Origin: Mycobacterium sp. 1100029.7
GTDB lineage: Bacteria; Actinomycetota; Actinomycetes; Mycobacteriales; Mycobacteriaceae
Length of the DNA stretch: 57,212 nucleotides
Assembly (NCBI RefSeq): GCF_001665235.1
Contig: NZ_LZSC01000023.1
Location: 1-57,212, forward strand
Direction: 5' to 3'
Numbering within the stretch: the first letter of the stretch is position 1; every line of letters begins with the position of its first letter. A program made the position numbers and the translations under genes. Positions 28,631-38,108 of the stretch are shown piece by piece. The notes below the pieces were generated by a model, which saw only the letters and a list, made by a program, of their open reading frames with translations, was not told the DNA's origin and did no database searches.

Positions 28631-29758
28631 ATGGTCGAAATCGGGATGGGTCGCGTCGCCCGTCGCACCTACGAGCTCAGCGAAGTCAGCATCGTGCCGT
28701 CGCGGCGCACCCGCTCGTCGCAGGACGTGTCGACGGCCTGGCAGCTGGACGCCTACCGGTTCGAGATCCCGGTGCTCGCACACCCGACGGACGCGCTGGT
28801 GTCGCCGGAATTCGCGATCGAGCTGGGCCGGCTCGGCGGCCTTGGCGTGCTCAACGGCGAGGGGCTGATCGGCCGCCACGCCGACGTGCAGGCCAAGATC
28901 ACGCAGCTGATCGAGGCCGCCGAAAAAGAGCCCGAACCCTCGGCGTCGATCCGGCTGCTGCAGGAGTTGCACGCCGCGCCGCTGGACCCGGAGCTGCTGG
29001 GCGCCGCGGTGGCCCGCATCCGCGAGGCAGGCGTTACCACCGCGGTGCGCGTCAGTCCGCAGAACGCCCAAGCGCTCACCCCGGCGCTGGTGCAGGCGGG
29101 CATCGACCTGCTGGTGATCCAGGGCACCATCGTCTCGGCCGAACGCGTGGCCAGCGATGGTGAGCCGCTCAACCTCAAGACCTTCATCTCCGAGCTCGAC
29201 GTCCCGGTGGTCGCCGGCGGCGTGCAGGACCATCGCGCGGCGTTGCATCTGATGCGCACCGGCGCGGCCGGGGTCATCGTCGGCTACGGCTCCACCCGGG
29301 GCGTCACGACCAGCGACGAGGTGCTGGGCATCAGCGTGCCGATGGCCACCGCGATCGCCGACGCGGCGGCCGCACGCCGCGAATACCTCGACGAGACCGG
29401 CGGCCGCTACGTGCACGTGCTCGCCGACGGCGACATCCACACCTCCGGGGAGCTGGCCAAGGCCATCGCGTGCGGCGCCGACGCGGTGATGCTGGGCACG
29501 CCGCTGGCCGAAAGCGACGAGGCGCAGGGCGGCGGCTGGTTCTGGCCGGCCGCGGCGGCGCACCCGTCGCTACCACGCGGGGCGCTGCTGCAGATCGCCG
29601 TCGGCGAACGGCCGCCGCTCGAGCAGGTGCTCAACGGGCCGTCCGATGACCCGTTCGGCAGCCTCAACCTGGTGGGCGGGCTGCGCCGATCAATGGCGAA
29701 GGCCGGCTACTGCGACCTCAAGGAATTCCAGAAGGTCGGCCTGAACGTCGGGATTTGA
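28631..29758 (+). CDS. guaB3: IMPDH-family protein GuaB3
   Basis: A 375-residue IMPDH-fold paralogue without CBS domains. The catalytic-loop Cys region typical of GuaB2 is replaced, and the conserved barrel motifs GIDLLVIQGTIVSAERVA, VVAGGVQDHRAALHLMRTGAAGVIVGYG and HVLADGDIHTSGE are seen. A GMP-reductase-like role has been proposed for GuaB3 proteins in actinobacteria. ATG 28631 matches the family start; the frame is open far upstream within guaB2. Confidence 0.93.
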   Translation: MVEIGMGRVARRTYELSEVSIVPSRRTRSSQDVSTAWQLDAYRFEIPVLAHPTDALVSPEFAIELGRLGGLGVLNGEGLIGRHADVQAKITQLIEAAEKEPEPSASIRLLQELHAAPLDPELLGAAVARIREAGVTTAVRVSPQNAQALTPALVQAGIDLLVIQGTIVSAERVASDGEPLNLKTFISELDVPVVAGGVQDHRAALHLMRTGAAGVIVGYGSTRGVTTSDEVLGISVPMATAIADAAAARREYLDETGGRYVHVLADGDIHTSGELAKAIACGADAVMLGTPLAESDEAQGGGWFWPAAAAHPSLPRGALLQIAVGERPPLEQVLNGPSDDPFGSLNLVGGLRRSMAKAGYCDLKEFQKVGLNVGI

Positions 29759-29799
29759 CCACTGGTTCGTTACCGGCCGGTAAGTTCATACTGGTGGGG

Positions 29800-31545
29800 A
29801 TGAAGCCAGATTTTGACGTCCTGATCATCGGTTCCGGGTTCGGGGGCAGTGTCAGCGCGCTGCGGTTGACCGAAAAGGGTTACCGCGTAGGCGTATTGGA
29901 GGCCGGCCGGCGTTACGCCGACGAAGATTTCGCCAAGACGTCGTGGAACCTGCGCAAGTTCCTGTGGGCGCCGCGGCTCGGTTGCTACGGCATCCAGCGG
30001 ATCCATCCGCTCAAGAACGTGCTGATCTTGGCCGGCGCGGGAGTGGGCGGCGGGTCGCTGAACTACGCCAACACGCTGTATGTGCCGCCCGACCCGTTCT
30101 TCAATGACCAGCAGTGGAAGCACATCACCGACTGGCGCTCCGAGCTGATGCCGCATTACGAGCAGGCCAAGCGGATGCTGGGCGTCGTCACGAACCCGAC
30201 CTTCACCGACGCCGACCGCATCATGAAGGAAGTCGCCGACGAGATGGGGTGCGGTGATACCTTCGTGCCCACCCCGGTCGGAGTGTTCTTCGGCCCGGAC
30301 GGCACCAAGACGCCGGGGCGCAAGGTGCCCGACCCGTTCTTCGGCGGTGTGGGCCCCGACCGCACCGGGTGCCTGGAATGCGGCGCCTGTATGACCGGTT
30401 GCCGGTACGGCGCCAAGAACACCCTGCTCAAGAACTACCTCGGGCTCGCGGAATCGGCTGGGGCGCAAGTCATTCCGATGACGACTGTGAAGAGTTTCGA
30501 GCAGCGCTCCGACGGGCTGTGGCAGGTTCGCACGGTCCGCACCGGCAGCTGGCTGCGCCGCGACCGCAAGACCTACACGGCCAACCACGTCATCCTGGCC
30601 GCGGGCACCTGGGGCACCCAGCATCTGCTGTTCAAGATGCGTGACACCGGCCGGCTGCCGCGGCTGTCCCAGCGGCTGGGCGTGCTGACCCGGACCAACT
30701 CCGAGTCGATCGTCGGAGCCGGACGGCTGGAGGTCTCGCCGGATCTGAACCTGACGCACGGGGTGGCGATCACGTCGTCGATTCACCCCACGTCGGACAC
30801 CCACATCGAGCCGTGCCGGTACGGCAAGGGTTCCAATGCGATGGGGTTGCTGCAGACGTTGATGACCGACGGCCCAGGCCCGGGCGGCACCGACACGCCG
30901 CGCTGGCGGCAGCTGCTGGACACCGCCGGCGAGGACCCGCGCAACATGCTGCGGTTGCTCAATCCCCGCCAATGGAGCGAGCGCACCATGATCGCGCTCG
31001 TCATGCAGCATCTGGACAACTCGATCACCACGTTCACCAAACGCGGAAAGCTCGGTATCCGTTGGTATTCCAGCAAGCAGGGACACGGCGAGCCGAATCC
31101 CTCGTGGATCCCGGTCGGCAACGAGGTGACCCGCCGCATCGCCGAGAAGATCGACGGCGTGGCCGGTGGCACCTGGGGCGAGCTGTTCAACATGCCGCTG
31201 ACCGCGCACTTCTTGGGTGGCGCGGTGATCGGCGACAGCCCGGATCGCGGAGTGATCGACCCGTATCACCGCGTGTACGGCTACCCGTCGCTGCTGGTGG
31301 TGGACGGCGCCGCGATCTCGGCGAATCTGGGTGTCAACCCGTCGCTGTCGATCACCGCGCAAGCCGAGCGGGCGGCCTCGTTGTGGCCGAACAAGGGTGA
31401 AATCGATCAGCGTCCGCTACAAGGTGACGACTATCGCCGGCTGGAACCGATTCCGCCGAACAACCCGGTGGTGCCCGCCGAGGCGCCGGGCGCGCTGCGC
31501 TGGTTGCCGATCAATCACATCAACTCCACCGCCGACGCGAGCTAG
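29800..31545 (+). CDS. choD: Cholesterol oxidase-like GMC oxidoreductase ChoD
   Basis: A 581-residue FAD-dependent GMC oxidoreductase. The Rossmann motif is LIIGSGFGGSVSALRL, followed by GAGVGGGSLNYANTLYVPP, and a Cys-rich insert LECGACMTGCRYGAKNT suggests an iron-sulfur-like or structural motif. The C-terminus has VDGAAISANLGVNPSLSI. It is annotated as cholesterol oxidase but is not needed for cholesterol growth in M. tuberculosis, so the true substrate is uncertain. ATG 29800 fits the family; a TTG at 29755 would overlap guaB3. Confidence 0.92.
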   Translation: MKPDFDVLIIGSGFGGSVSALRLTEKGYRVGVLEAGRRYADEDFAKTSWNLRKFLWAPRLGCYGIQRIHPLKNVLILAGAGVGGGSLNYANTLYVPPDPFFNDQQWKHITDWRSELMPHYEQAKRMLGVVTNPTFTDADRIMKEVADEMGCGDTFVPTPVGVFFGPDGTKTPGRKVPDPFFGGVGPDRTGCLECGACMTGCRYGAKNTLLKNYLGLAESAGAQVIPMTTVKSFEQRSDGLWQVRTVRTGSWLRRDRKTYTANHVILAAGTWGTQHLLFKMRDTGRLPRLSQRLGVLTRTNSESIVGAGRLEVSPDLNLTHGVAITSSIHPTSDTHIEPCRYGKGSNAMGLLQTLMTDGPGPGGTDTPRWRQLLDTAGEDPRNMLRLLNPRQWSERTMIALVMQHLDNSITTFTKRGKLGIRWYSSKQGHGEPNPSWIPVGNEVTRRIAEKIDGVAGGTWGELFNMPLTAHFLGGAVIGDSPDRGVIDPYHRVYGYPSLLVVDGAAISANLGVNPSLSITAQAERAASLWPNKGEIDQRPLQGDDYRRLEPIPPNNPVVPAEAPGALRWLPINHINSTADAS

Positions 31546-31555
31546 CTAGCTCGCG
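31536..31555. terminator. 20-bp palindrome centred on abutting choD/atsK stops
   Basis: CGCGAGCTAGCTAGCTCGCG is a perfect palindrome. The two TAG stop codons (31543-31545 plus strand; 31546-31548 minus strand) lie exactly at its centre. As RNA it would be a short hairpin on each transcript and may act as a two-way terminator. Confidence 0.6.
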
Positions 31556-32448
31556 ATCACCTCGAGCGGTGCGCCGCTGACCACCCGGCTGCGCTGGCCG
31601 TGCACATTGACGGGCACATCGCCCATCAGCGTGACCCGGTGCATCAGCCGCGGCTGGTCGTCGTAGTCGTCGATCGCCCGGTGCTGGGTGGCGCGGTTGT
31701 CCCAGATGGCAACGTCACCCGCTTCCCAGTCCCAGCGAATAGTGTTCTCGGGCTTGGTGATTCGACGCTGCAGCAGCTCGAATAGGGTGCTGGATTCGTA
31801 GCTGTCCAAGCCGACGAAGCTCCGCACGAAGTCACCGGCGATCAACGTGCGTTCGCCGGTTTCCGGATGCACCCGCACCACCGGATGCTCGGTCTGGAAA
31901 TCCTGCTTCTCGAACGCCTGCCGGAACGCGCGCTGCGCGTCGCTCATCGCCAGTGCGGCCTCGGTGCTCACGTAGTCATAGCGGTTGCTGTGCAGCGCCC
32001 ACAGGTTTTCGACGAGGCGCCGCAGCGGGTCCGGCAGGTCGTCGTAGGCCGCGGCCGTCGACGCCCACAGAGTGGAGCCGCCGTAGCTGGGCAGGGTGAT
32101 CGCGCGCAGGATCGAGGCCGCCGGGTAGTTCGCGGCGAAGGTGACGTCGGTGTGCCAGCGGTTGGCCTTGCCGTACTCCGAGTTGATCGGGGTGATGACC
32201 GGCGCGCCCTTGGCGGCCAGGGCACCGGCGGCCGGGTGGCCGACGGGTGTGCCCAGCAGGCCGCCGAACGCGAGCTGCTGGGAGTCGTCGAGGTGGTGCT
32301 GACCGCGGAAGAAGATGACCTTGTGGGTCAGCAGCGCCCGGCGGATCTCCGCGACGGCGGCCGGGTCGAGGTCGCCACCGAGGTGCACCCCGTCCACCCG
32401 AGCGCCGATCCGGCTGCCCAGCTTGGTGACGGTTATCTGGTCTGTCAT
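31546..32448 (-). CDS. Fe(II)/2-oxoglutarate-dependent alkylsulfatase (TauD/AtsK family)
   Basis: A 300-residue dioxygenase homologous to Rv3406. It oxidatively splits medium-chain alkyl sulfates to an aldehyde and sulfate, supplying sulfur. The iron triad is H99, D101 (RWHTD) and H256 (ATQHRA), and 2-oxoglutarate is bound by Arg residues in QPRLMHR. In M. tuberculosis this enzyme also inactivates some DprE1 inhibitors. The vapBC47 and tetR neighbours found in M. tuberculosis are missing here. Two operator-like repeats precede it. Confidence 0.92.
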   Translation of the reverse strand: MTDQITVTKLGSRIGARVDGVHLGGDLDPAAVAEIRRALLTHKVIFFRGQHHLDDSQQLAFGGLLGTPVGHPAAGALAAKGAPVITPINSEYGKANRWHTDVTFAANYPAASILRAITLPSYGGSTLWASTAAAYDDLPDPLRRLVENLWALHSNRYDYVSTEAALAMSDAQRAFRQAFEKQDFQTEHPVVRVHPETGERTLIAGDFVRSFVGLDSYESSTLFELLQRRITKPENTIRWDWEAGDVAIWDNRATQHRAIDDYDDQPRLMHRVTLMGDVPVNVHGQRSRVVSGAPLEVIAS

Positions 32449-32475
32449 GGCTGTCGTCCTTGCGTGAACTCGGAA

Positions 32476-32519
32476 TGTAGTCAGTTGACTATAGTCCGGA
32501 GTGTAGTCGCCTGGCTACA
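32476..32519. promoter_or_regulatory. Two tandem 18-bp operator-like palindromes before atsK
   Basis: TGTAGTCAGTTGACTATA (32476-32493) and TGTAGTCGCCTGGCTACA (32502-32519) both fit TGTAGTC-N4-GRCTAYA and lie 26 bp apart start to start. They are 28 to 71 bp upstream of the alkylsulfatase start, where they would cover its promoter. The form suits a TetR- or GntR-type dimer. Confidence 0.72.
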
Positions 32520-32538
32520 GCTGGGCAACCGGCCGTCG

Positions 32539-34914
32539 TCAGGTGCCTGCGCGCCGGCCCAGCGGCTGATGCCGGTGGGTGGGTTCGCACCCCGGAGGCT
32601 GCGGCGGCGGGGGCAGCAGCGCCTTGCGGGTGCGGACCGCGAAGGTTGTCGGCGAATGCGTCTCGAGCACAACTTCCTCACCGGCATGCCGGATGGTCAG
32701 CTCGCCGGCGGCCCCGTCGGTCAGGGTGTAGGTGACGTCGGTGTGGTTGGCGTCGACCATCAACCGGAAGTCGCGCCAGCGCACCCGGAACCGCAGCCGG
32801 GTGATGCCGTCGGGCAGGGCGGGATCGATCTCCAGGATGCCCTCGTCGTCGCGCAGGCCACCGAAGCCCGCAACGATCGCCATCCAGGCGCCGGCCAGCG
32901 ACGCCATGTGCAGTCCGTCACGGGTGTTGGAGTGCAGGTCGCGCAGGTCGATCAGCGCCGCCTCGTAGGCGTAGTCGTGCGCCAACTCCATGTGGCCGAC
33001 CTCCGCGCACATGACGGCCTGGCAGCAGGCCGACAGCGAGGAGTCGCGTACCGTGCGCCGCTCGTAGTAGTCGACGTTGCGGGCCTTCTGCTCGGCGGTG
33101 AAGGCGTGGCTCTGCCATTGCATCGCCAGCACCAGATCGGCCTGCTTGATCACCTGCGCCGGATACAGGCGCACATACGGCTCGTGCAGCAGCAACGGGT
33201 AATTGTGCCGGTTCGCGAAGTCCCATTCCGCGAAGTTGGTGAATCCCTCGCACTGCTGATGGACACCGAGTTCTTCGTCGTAGGGGATGTTGACGGCGGC
33301 GGCCGCGTCCCGCCACGACGCCGTCTCCTCGGTGGTGACACCCAGTGATTCGGACTTTTCGAAGTGCCGATTGCATGCGTCGGCGGCTACCACCAGGTTG
33401 TGGGCGGCCATCAGATTCGTGAAGACGTTGTCGCGCACGATCGCCGTGTACTCGTCGGGGCCGGTGACGCCGTCGAGGTGCCAGATGCCGTGGCGGTCAT
33501 GATGTCCCAGCGACATCCACAGCCGCGCCGTCTCGATCAGTACCTGCAGGCCGCATTCCTCTTCCAGCGACTGGTCGCCGGTGACCACCCGGTAGCGCTC
33601 GAAGGCCATCGCGATGTCGGCGTTGATGTGGAAGGCCGCGGTACCGGCCGGCCAGTAGCCGGAACACTCCTGGCCGCGGATGGTCCGCCACGGGAAGCTG
33701 ACGCCCTTGAGTCCGAGCTCGGTGGCCCGCTCCCGGGCCAGCTCCATCGTCGACGCACGCCAGCGCAGGGCGTCGGCGACGGCGTGCGGCAGCGTGTAGG
33801 TGAGCACGGGCAGCACGAAACCCTCGGTGTCCCAGAAGGCGTGGCCGTCGTAGCCGGTTCCGGTGAGTCCCTTGCTGGGAATGGCGCGGCCCTCGGCCCG
33901 GGCGCTGGCCTGGATCAGGTGGAAGAGCCCGAACCGCACGGCTTGCTGGGATTCGGAGTCGCCCTCGACTTCGACGTCGGCGCATTCCCAGAAGTCGTCG
34001 AGGTACTTGCGCTGCGACTCGACCAGCCCTTTCCAGCCGCTGTACTTGGCGCTGTGCAGGGCGGCGGCGACCTGGTCGCGCAGCGCGGGCCGGGAGCGCT
34101 GGCTGGACCAGCCGTAGGCCAGGTATTTCACGATGCGCAGCTTCTGGCCGGCCCGCAGCCCGCAGATCACGGTGGTCCGCGCCAGGTCGGCGCGGGCGTC
34201 GGTGTTGATCTCGACGCGGCCGGGAACCTCCACCTCGTGGTCCATGCCCGCGGCCATCATCAGCGCGCTGACGCGGGTGCGATGCATCAGCAGCGCCCCG
34301 CAGTCGGTGTCCTCGTGGTCGACGGCCTCCAGCGGGTTGTCCAGGATGGCTGCCACCCGGGGATCGGCCGACGTTCTCGGCTGGTCCTCGTTGGTGACCA
34401 GTTCGGATTGCACGGTAACGCGGGTGAAGTCGCCGACGGCCTCCACGACGTACTCGATCGCGGCCACGCTGCGATGCGCCAGCGACACCAGCCGGGTGGA
34501 GGTGATCTTGACTTCCTTGCCCGCCGGCGAGGCCCAGTGCGCGTTGCGGGTCAGCGTCCCGGCTTTCAGGTCGAGGCAGCGCTCGTGCGAGATCAGCCTG
34601 CCGTAGCGCACGTCGAAGGGCTCGTCCTCGACGAACAGCCGGATGATCTTGCCGTTGGTCACGTCGACGACGGTCTGGCCCGCCTCCGGGAACCCGTAGC
34701 CCGCCTCGGCATAAGGCAGCGGCCGGATCTCGTAGAAGGAGTTCAGGTAGGTGCCCGGCAGGCCGTGCGGCTCACCCTCGTCGAGGTTGCCGCGCAACCC
34801 GATGTGCCCATTGGACAAGGCGAACAGCGATTCGGACTGGGCGATCAGGTTCAGGTCGAGCTTGGTCTCGCGGACCGCCCACGGCTCGACCGGGAAGGCT
34901 TCCTGCGTGATCAT
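32539..34914 (-). CDS. Glycoside hydrolase family 65 protein (disaccharide phosphorylase-like)
   Basis: A 791-residue GH65 protein homologous to Rv3401. GH65 enzymes act on alpha-glucosides such as trehalose, maltose or kojibiose by hydrolysis or phosphorolysis with inversion. An N-terminal beta-sandwich (about 1-270) precedes an (alpha/alpha)6 barrel; the catalytic acid is E488 in TGPDEYTA, and the FWDTEGF and [11 protein letters not shown] segments line the sugar and phosphate sites. The C-terminus has a Pro-rich tail. The 4-bp overlap with a beta-phosphoglucomutase gene argues for a phosphorylase releasing beta-glucose 1-phosphate. Confidence 0.93.
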   Translation of the reverse strand: MITQEAFPVEPWAVRETKLDLNLIAQSESLFALSNGHIGLRGNLDEGEPHGLPGTYLNSFYEIRPLPYAEAGYGFPEAGQTVVDVTNGKIIRLFVEDEPFDVRYGRLISHERCLDLKAGTLTRNAHWASPAGKEVKITSTRLVSLAHRSVAAIEYVVEAVGDFTRVTVQSELVTNEDQPRTSADPRVAAILDNPLEAVDHEDTDCGALLMHRTRVSALMMAAGMDHEVEVPGRVEINTDARADLARTTVICGLRAGQKLRIVKYLAYGWSSQRSRPALRDQVAAALHSAKYSGWKGLVESQRKYLDDFWECADVEVEGDSESQQAVRFGLFHLIQASARAEGRAIPSKGLTGTGYDGHAFWDTEGFVLPVLTYTLPHAVADALRWRASTMELARERATELGLKGVSFPWRTIRGQECSGYWPAGTAAFHINADIAMAFERYRVVTGDQSLEEECGLQVLIETARLWMSLGHHDRHGIWHLDGVTGPDEYTAIVRDNVFTNLMAAHNLVVAADACNRHFEKSESLGVTTEETASWRDAAAAVNIPYDEELGVHQQCEGFTNFAEWDFANRHNYPLLLHEPYVRLYPAQVIKQADLVLAMQWQSHAFTAEQKARNVDYYERRTVRDSSLSACCQAVMCAEVGHMELAHDYAYEAALIDLRDLHSNTRDGLHMASLAGAWMAIVAGFGGLRDDEGILEIDPALPDGITRLRFRVRWRDFRLMVDANHTDVTYTLTDGAAGELTIRHAGEEVVLETHSPTTFAVRTRKALLPPPPQPPGCEPTHRHQPLGRRAGT

Positions 34915-35651
34915 GCCTGCAACAATTCGGCGAGGTCGGTCACTACGACGTCGGCGCCGTGCTTGCGAAGGTCGTCGGCCTGGCCGACCCGGTCGACGCC
35001 CACCACGTAGCCGAAGTTTCCGGCGTGCCCGGCGGCGACGCCCGACAGCGCATCCTCGAACACGGCCGCCGCGTCGGGAGCGATGTCGAGCAGCTCAGCC
35101 CCTCGCAAATACGAGTCCGGGGCGGGTTTGCCTTTGATGTGTTCTTCACGCAGCGTCACCCCGTCCACCCGCTTCTGGACGAAGCGGTCCAGCCCGGTGA
35201 TCTCGAGGACCTCGCGGGTGTTCGCGCTCGACGACACGACGGCGATGCCCAGGCCCGCCGCCGACACCGCTTCCAGGTAGCGCCGCGACCCGTCGAACAC
35301 CTCGACGCCGTCTTTCTCGAGGACCTTTTGGAACATGTCGTTCTTGCGGTTGCCCAGGCCGTAGATGGTCTCGGCGTCGCCGCCGTCGTCGGGATTGCCT
35401 TCGGGCAGTTCGATTCCCCGGCTCTGCAAAAACGACCGGACGCCGTCCTCACGTTTCTTGCCGTCGACATAGGTCCGGTAGTCGGCGGCGGCGTCGAAGG
35501 GGACGAACTTCTCGCCGGTGCGCTCGGCGCGCTGGGACAGATATGCGTCGAACATGGCCTTCCAGGCCTTGGTATGCACGCTCGCGGTATCGGTGAGCAC
35601 ACCGTCGAGGTCGAACAGGCAAGCGCGCACCTTCTCTGGCAGACCCAGCAC
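34911..35651 (-). CDS. Beta-phosphoglucomutase-like HAD phosphatase
   Basis: A 246-residue HAD protein homologous to Rv3400. The nucleophile and acid Asp pair is [11 protein letters not shown], motif II is VVSSSANT, the Lys is in GKPAPDSYL, and motif IV is [11 protein letters not shown]. It interconverts beta-glucose 1-phosphate and glucose 6-phosphate. It is upstream of, and translationally coupled to, the GH65 gene (ATGA overlap), so together they can channel an alpha-disaccharide into glycolysis. Confidence 0.92.
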   Translation of the reverse strand: MLGLPEKVRACLFDLDGVLTDTASVHTKAWKAMFDAYLSQRAERTGEKFVPFDAAADYRTYVDGKKREDGVRSFLQSRGIELPEGNPDDGGDAETIYGLGNRKNDMFQKVLEKDGVEVFDGSRRYLEAVSAAGLGIAVVSSSANTREVLEITGLDRFVQKRVDGVTLREEHIKGKPAPDSYLRGAELLDIAPDAAAVFEDALSGVAAGHAGNFGYVVGVDRVGQADDLRKHGADVVVTDLAELLQA

Positions 35652-35735
35652 AGAGGATCCTCACTGTCGGGAGTAATCGGGTGTCACCCACTCCACCATG
35701 CTTGCTCGGATGCCGCCAGCGAACGGGCGTGATGT

Positions 35736-36527
35736 TCAACTCGCCCGGGCGACGCCTTGAATGACCCGCAGCCGTCCATCGGCCAACGCGGCGGTCAGAT
35801 TTTCGGCCTTGCGCGCAAAGTCGGCTACAAAGGTGTGCAGGCCGAGTGGATTGGCGGGCGCAGCCAGCAGGGCTTGCATGATCGCACCCGCCTGGTCGGT
35901 CAGGTCGTTCCAGACATCGACAGCGAAACCGGATGACTCGACGACACCGCGCAACTCCTCGGGGCTGACCAGATGGCTTTGGTCCGGTGTCTGCGCCCAC
36001 GGTACCGGGTAGCCGAGTTGGCCGGGTGCGCCAATAGTGATGTCCCACAGGGCAAGTCGCCCGCCGGAGACCAGTACCCGGTGGGCTTCGGAGTACAGGC
36101 GTGCCTTGTCGGCGACATTCATCTGAACATGCTGGCTGACGGCGACGTCGAAGCTGTCCTCGTCGAATCCGAGTTCGGTGACGTCGCCCCGATGGACGGG
36201 TATGCGGTTGTCCAGGCCGACGAGCTGGTTGAGCCAGCGCTGGGTTTCGCAGTATTCGTCGGTGAGGTCGACGGCGGTGACCGTGCAGCCGAAGCGGTCC
36301 GCGACGTAACGCGCGGTGCCGCCGATCCCACTGCCCGCGTCGAGCACCCTGCTGTCCCCGGTGATTCCGGCAAGGTCCATCAATTGGCTGGTCGCGATGC
36401 GGCCCATGGTGTGGAAGTCCTCGAGCATGGCCAGGTCGGCGGGCGCGAGGTGGGCGAGGTCCTTTCCGGCTGCGCGCAATGCCTGCTCGATGTGGGGCTG
36501 TGACAGGCCGGTCGAATACTGAGTCAT
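35736..36527 (-). CDS. SAM-dependent methyltransferase (gamma-tocopherol/sarcosine type)
   Basis: A 263-residue class I methyltransferase with motif I LDAGSGIGGTARYVADRFG, VDLTDEYCE, DSFDVAVSQHVQMNVADK and the motif GGRLALWDIT. This subgroup includes small-molecule N-, C- and O-methyltransferases. It overlaps the MFS exporter by 4 bp (ATGA), so the methylated product may be the exported compound, or the pair may give resistance. It has no counterpart at this place in M. tuberculosis. Confidence 0.85.
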   Translation of the reverse strand: MTQYSTGLSQPHIEQALRAAGKDLAHLAPADLAMLEDFHTMGRIATSQLMDLAGITGDSRVLDAGSGIGGTARYVADRFGCTVTAVDLTDEYCETQRWLNQLVGLDNRIPVHRGDVTELGFDEDSFDVAVSQHVQMNVADKARLYSEAHRVLVSGGRLALWDITIGAPGQLGYPVPWAQTPDQSHLVSPEELRGVVESSGFAVDVWNDLTDQAGAIMQALLAAPANPLGLHTFVADFARKAENLTAALADGRLRVIQGVARAS

Positions 36528-38029
36528 GCGCTCTGCCTTTGCAGTTCGCGCGCCGGCAGTAGTCCCGCGACCACGATCGCCGCGCCCAGCGCGATGCCCG
36601 CGCATACCAGCGACCCCACCTGCAAGCCATCCAAGAACGCGTGGTTGACGGCGTCGCGCACCCGCCCGGCGTGCTCGGCGGGTAGGTGCGCGATGACGTT
36701 GTGCGCCACCGCCATCGAGTTGCGCATCGCGGAGCTGACGCCGGCGGGCAGTGCGGCGAGCTCGGGCGCCGAGGCGAGTTGTGCGGAATACACCGATGCG
36801 AAGACGCTGCCCACGATCGCGACGCCCAGGGTGCCGCCGAGCTCGCGGGTGGTGTCGTTGACCGCGGAGCCGATCCCGGCCTTGTCGGCGGGCAGCGATC
36901 CCATGATCGCCTCGGTGGCCGGCGAAAACGTCAGACCCAGGCCGCCGCCGAGCAACAGCATCTGGGCGGCGATCTCGCCGTAAGGCGTCGCCGCGTCGGC
37001 CGTCGACGCCCATGCCAGCCCCGCCGCGAACACGGCCAACCCGCCGGCGACGACGGCGGTGGTCCCGATCCGCTCTACCAGCCGCGGGCCCAGGATGCTG
37101 GCCGCCGCGATCGATATGGCCACCGGCAGTAATCGGACCCCGCTGTCAAAAGCGCTGTACTCCTTGATGAATTGGAAGTACTGGGTGATCACGAAAATGA
37201 AGCCGAACAGCGTCAGAAAGCCGGCGGTCACCGCCAGACTGCCGCCGGAGAACCGGCGATTGGCGAATACCGTGACATCCAGCATTGGGTGCGAGCTGCG
37301 CTTTTCGACCCAGGCGAATCCGACCAGAAGGGCGGCGGCCGTTGCGAACCCGATGGCGGCGCGGGTGCTGGTCCACCCCCACGACGGCGCCTCGATGACG
37401 GTGTAGACCAGCGCGGTGACACCGGCAGCGGACAGCAGCAGCCCGGGAAGGTCGACGCGGGGGGCCGCGGGATCGCGGGACGTCGGCACGAACAGCACGG
37501 CGCCGATGATGGCCAGTGCCGCGACCGGAATGTTCACCATGAAAATTGCGCCCCACCAGAAGTGCTCGAGCAGCCACCCGCCGCTGATCGGTCCCACGGC
37601 CACGCCGACCCCGACCATGGCCGCCCAGATTCCGATCGCCTTGGCGCGTGGCACCGGGTCGGCGAAGATGTTGGTGATCAACCCCAGCGTCGTCGGGAAG
37701 ATCAGCGCCGCGCCCACACCCATGGCGGCTCGCGCTGCGATGAGTTGGTCTGCGGAATTCGCCTGCGCCGCAAAGGCTGAGGTAATGGCGAACAGGGCGA
37801 GCCCGCAGTTGAGCCAGCCCCGCCTGCCATAGCGGTCGCTGAAGCTGCCGGCCGAGAGCAACAGCCCGGACATGACCAGGGTGTAGGCGTCGACGATCCA
37901 CTGCAGTTGTGCGGTGCCGGCGTCGAGTTCGCGAGACAGCGTGGGCAACGCGACGTTGACGATGGTGGCGTCGACGCTGATGACGAAGACCCCGAGGCAG
38001 ATGACGGCAAGCGCCAGATTGTTGCGCAT
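36524..38029 (-). CDS. MFS multidrug exporter, DHA2 (EmrB/QacA) family
   Basis: A 501-residue transporter with about 14 predicted helices. The DHA2 motifs are visible: DATIVNVALPTL after helix 1, WIVDAYTLVMSGLLLSAGSFSDRYGRR (motif A region) and GVGVAVGPISGGWL (motif C). It is expected to use the proton gradient to export hydrophobic compounds. ATG 38029 is used; a longer ATA/ATG-region start at 38065 is open. It is divergent from an HxlR regulator. Confidence 0.92.
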   Translation of the reverse strand: MRNNLALAVICLGVFVISVDATIVNVALPTLSRELDAGTAQLQWIVDAYTLVMSGLLLSAGSFSDRYGRRGWLNCGLALFAITSAFAAQANSADQLIAARAAMGVGAALIFPTTLGLITNIFADPVPRAKAIGIWAAMVGVGVAVGPISGGWLLEHFWWGAIFMVNIPVAALAIIGAVLFVPTSRDPAAPRVDLPGLLLSAAGVTALVYTVIEAPSWGWTSTRAAIGFATAAALLVGFAWVEKRSSHPMLDVTVFANRRFSGGSLAVTAGFLTLFGFIFVITQYFQFIKEYSAFDSGVRLLPVAISIAAASILGPRLVERIGTTAVVAGGLAVFAAGLAWASTADAATPYGEIAAQMLLLGGGLGLTFSPATEAIMGSLPADKAGIGSAVNDTTRELGGTLGVAIVGSVFASVYSAQLASAPELAALPAGVSSAMRNSMAVAHNVIAHLPAEHAGRVRDAVNHAFLDGLQVGSLVCAGIALGAAIVVAGLLPARELQRQSA

Positions 38030-38086
38030 GGACAAGACGCTAAATCCGATAGACAAATAAATCAAGTAAATGATGGAAAAAGACGT

Positions 38087-38099
38087 CTACCGCTGGTAG
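38087..38099. promoter_or_regulatory. Palindrome CTACC-GCT-GGTAG in the MFS/hxlR divergent promoter
   Basis: The 13-bp inverted repeat lies 9 bases before the GTG of the HxlR-type gene and 57 bases before the MFS start. Nearby 38041-38080 is AT-rich, as expected for a promoter. It is a candidate autoregulatory site for the HxlR protein. Confidence 0.5.
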
Positions 38100-38108
38100 C
38101 TTGGGTTC

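Noticed and set aside
29755..29799. TTG start for choD overlapping guaB3
   Set aside because: ATG 29800 fits the ChoD N-terminus (MKPDFDVLIIGSG) and follows a GGTGGGG stretch.
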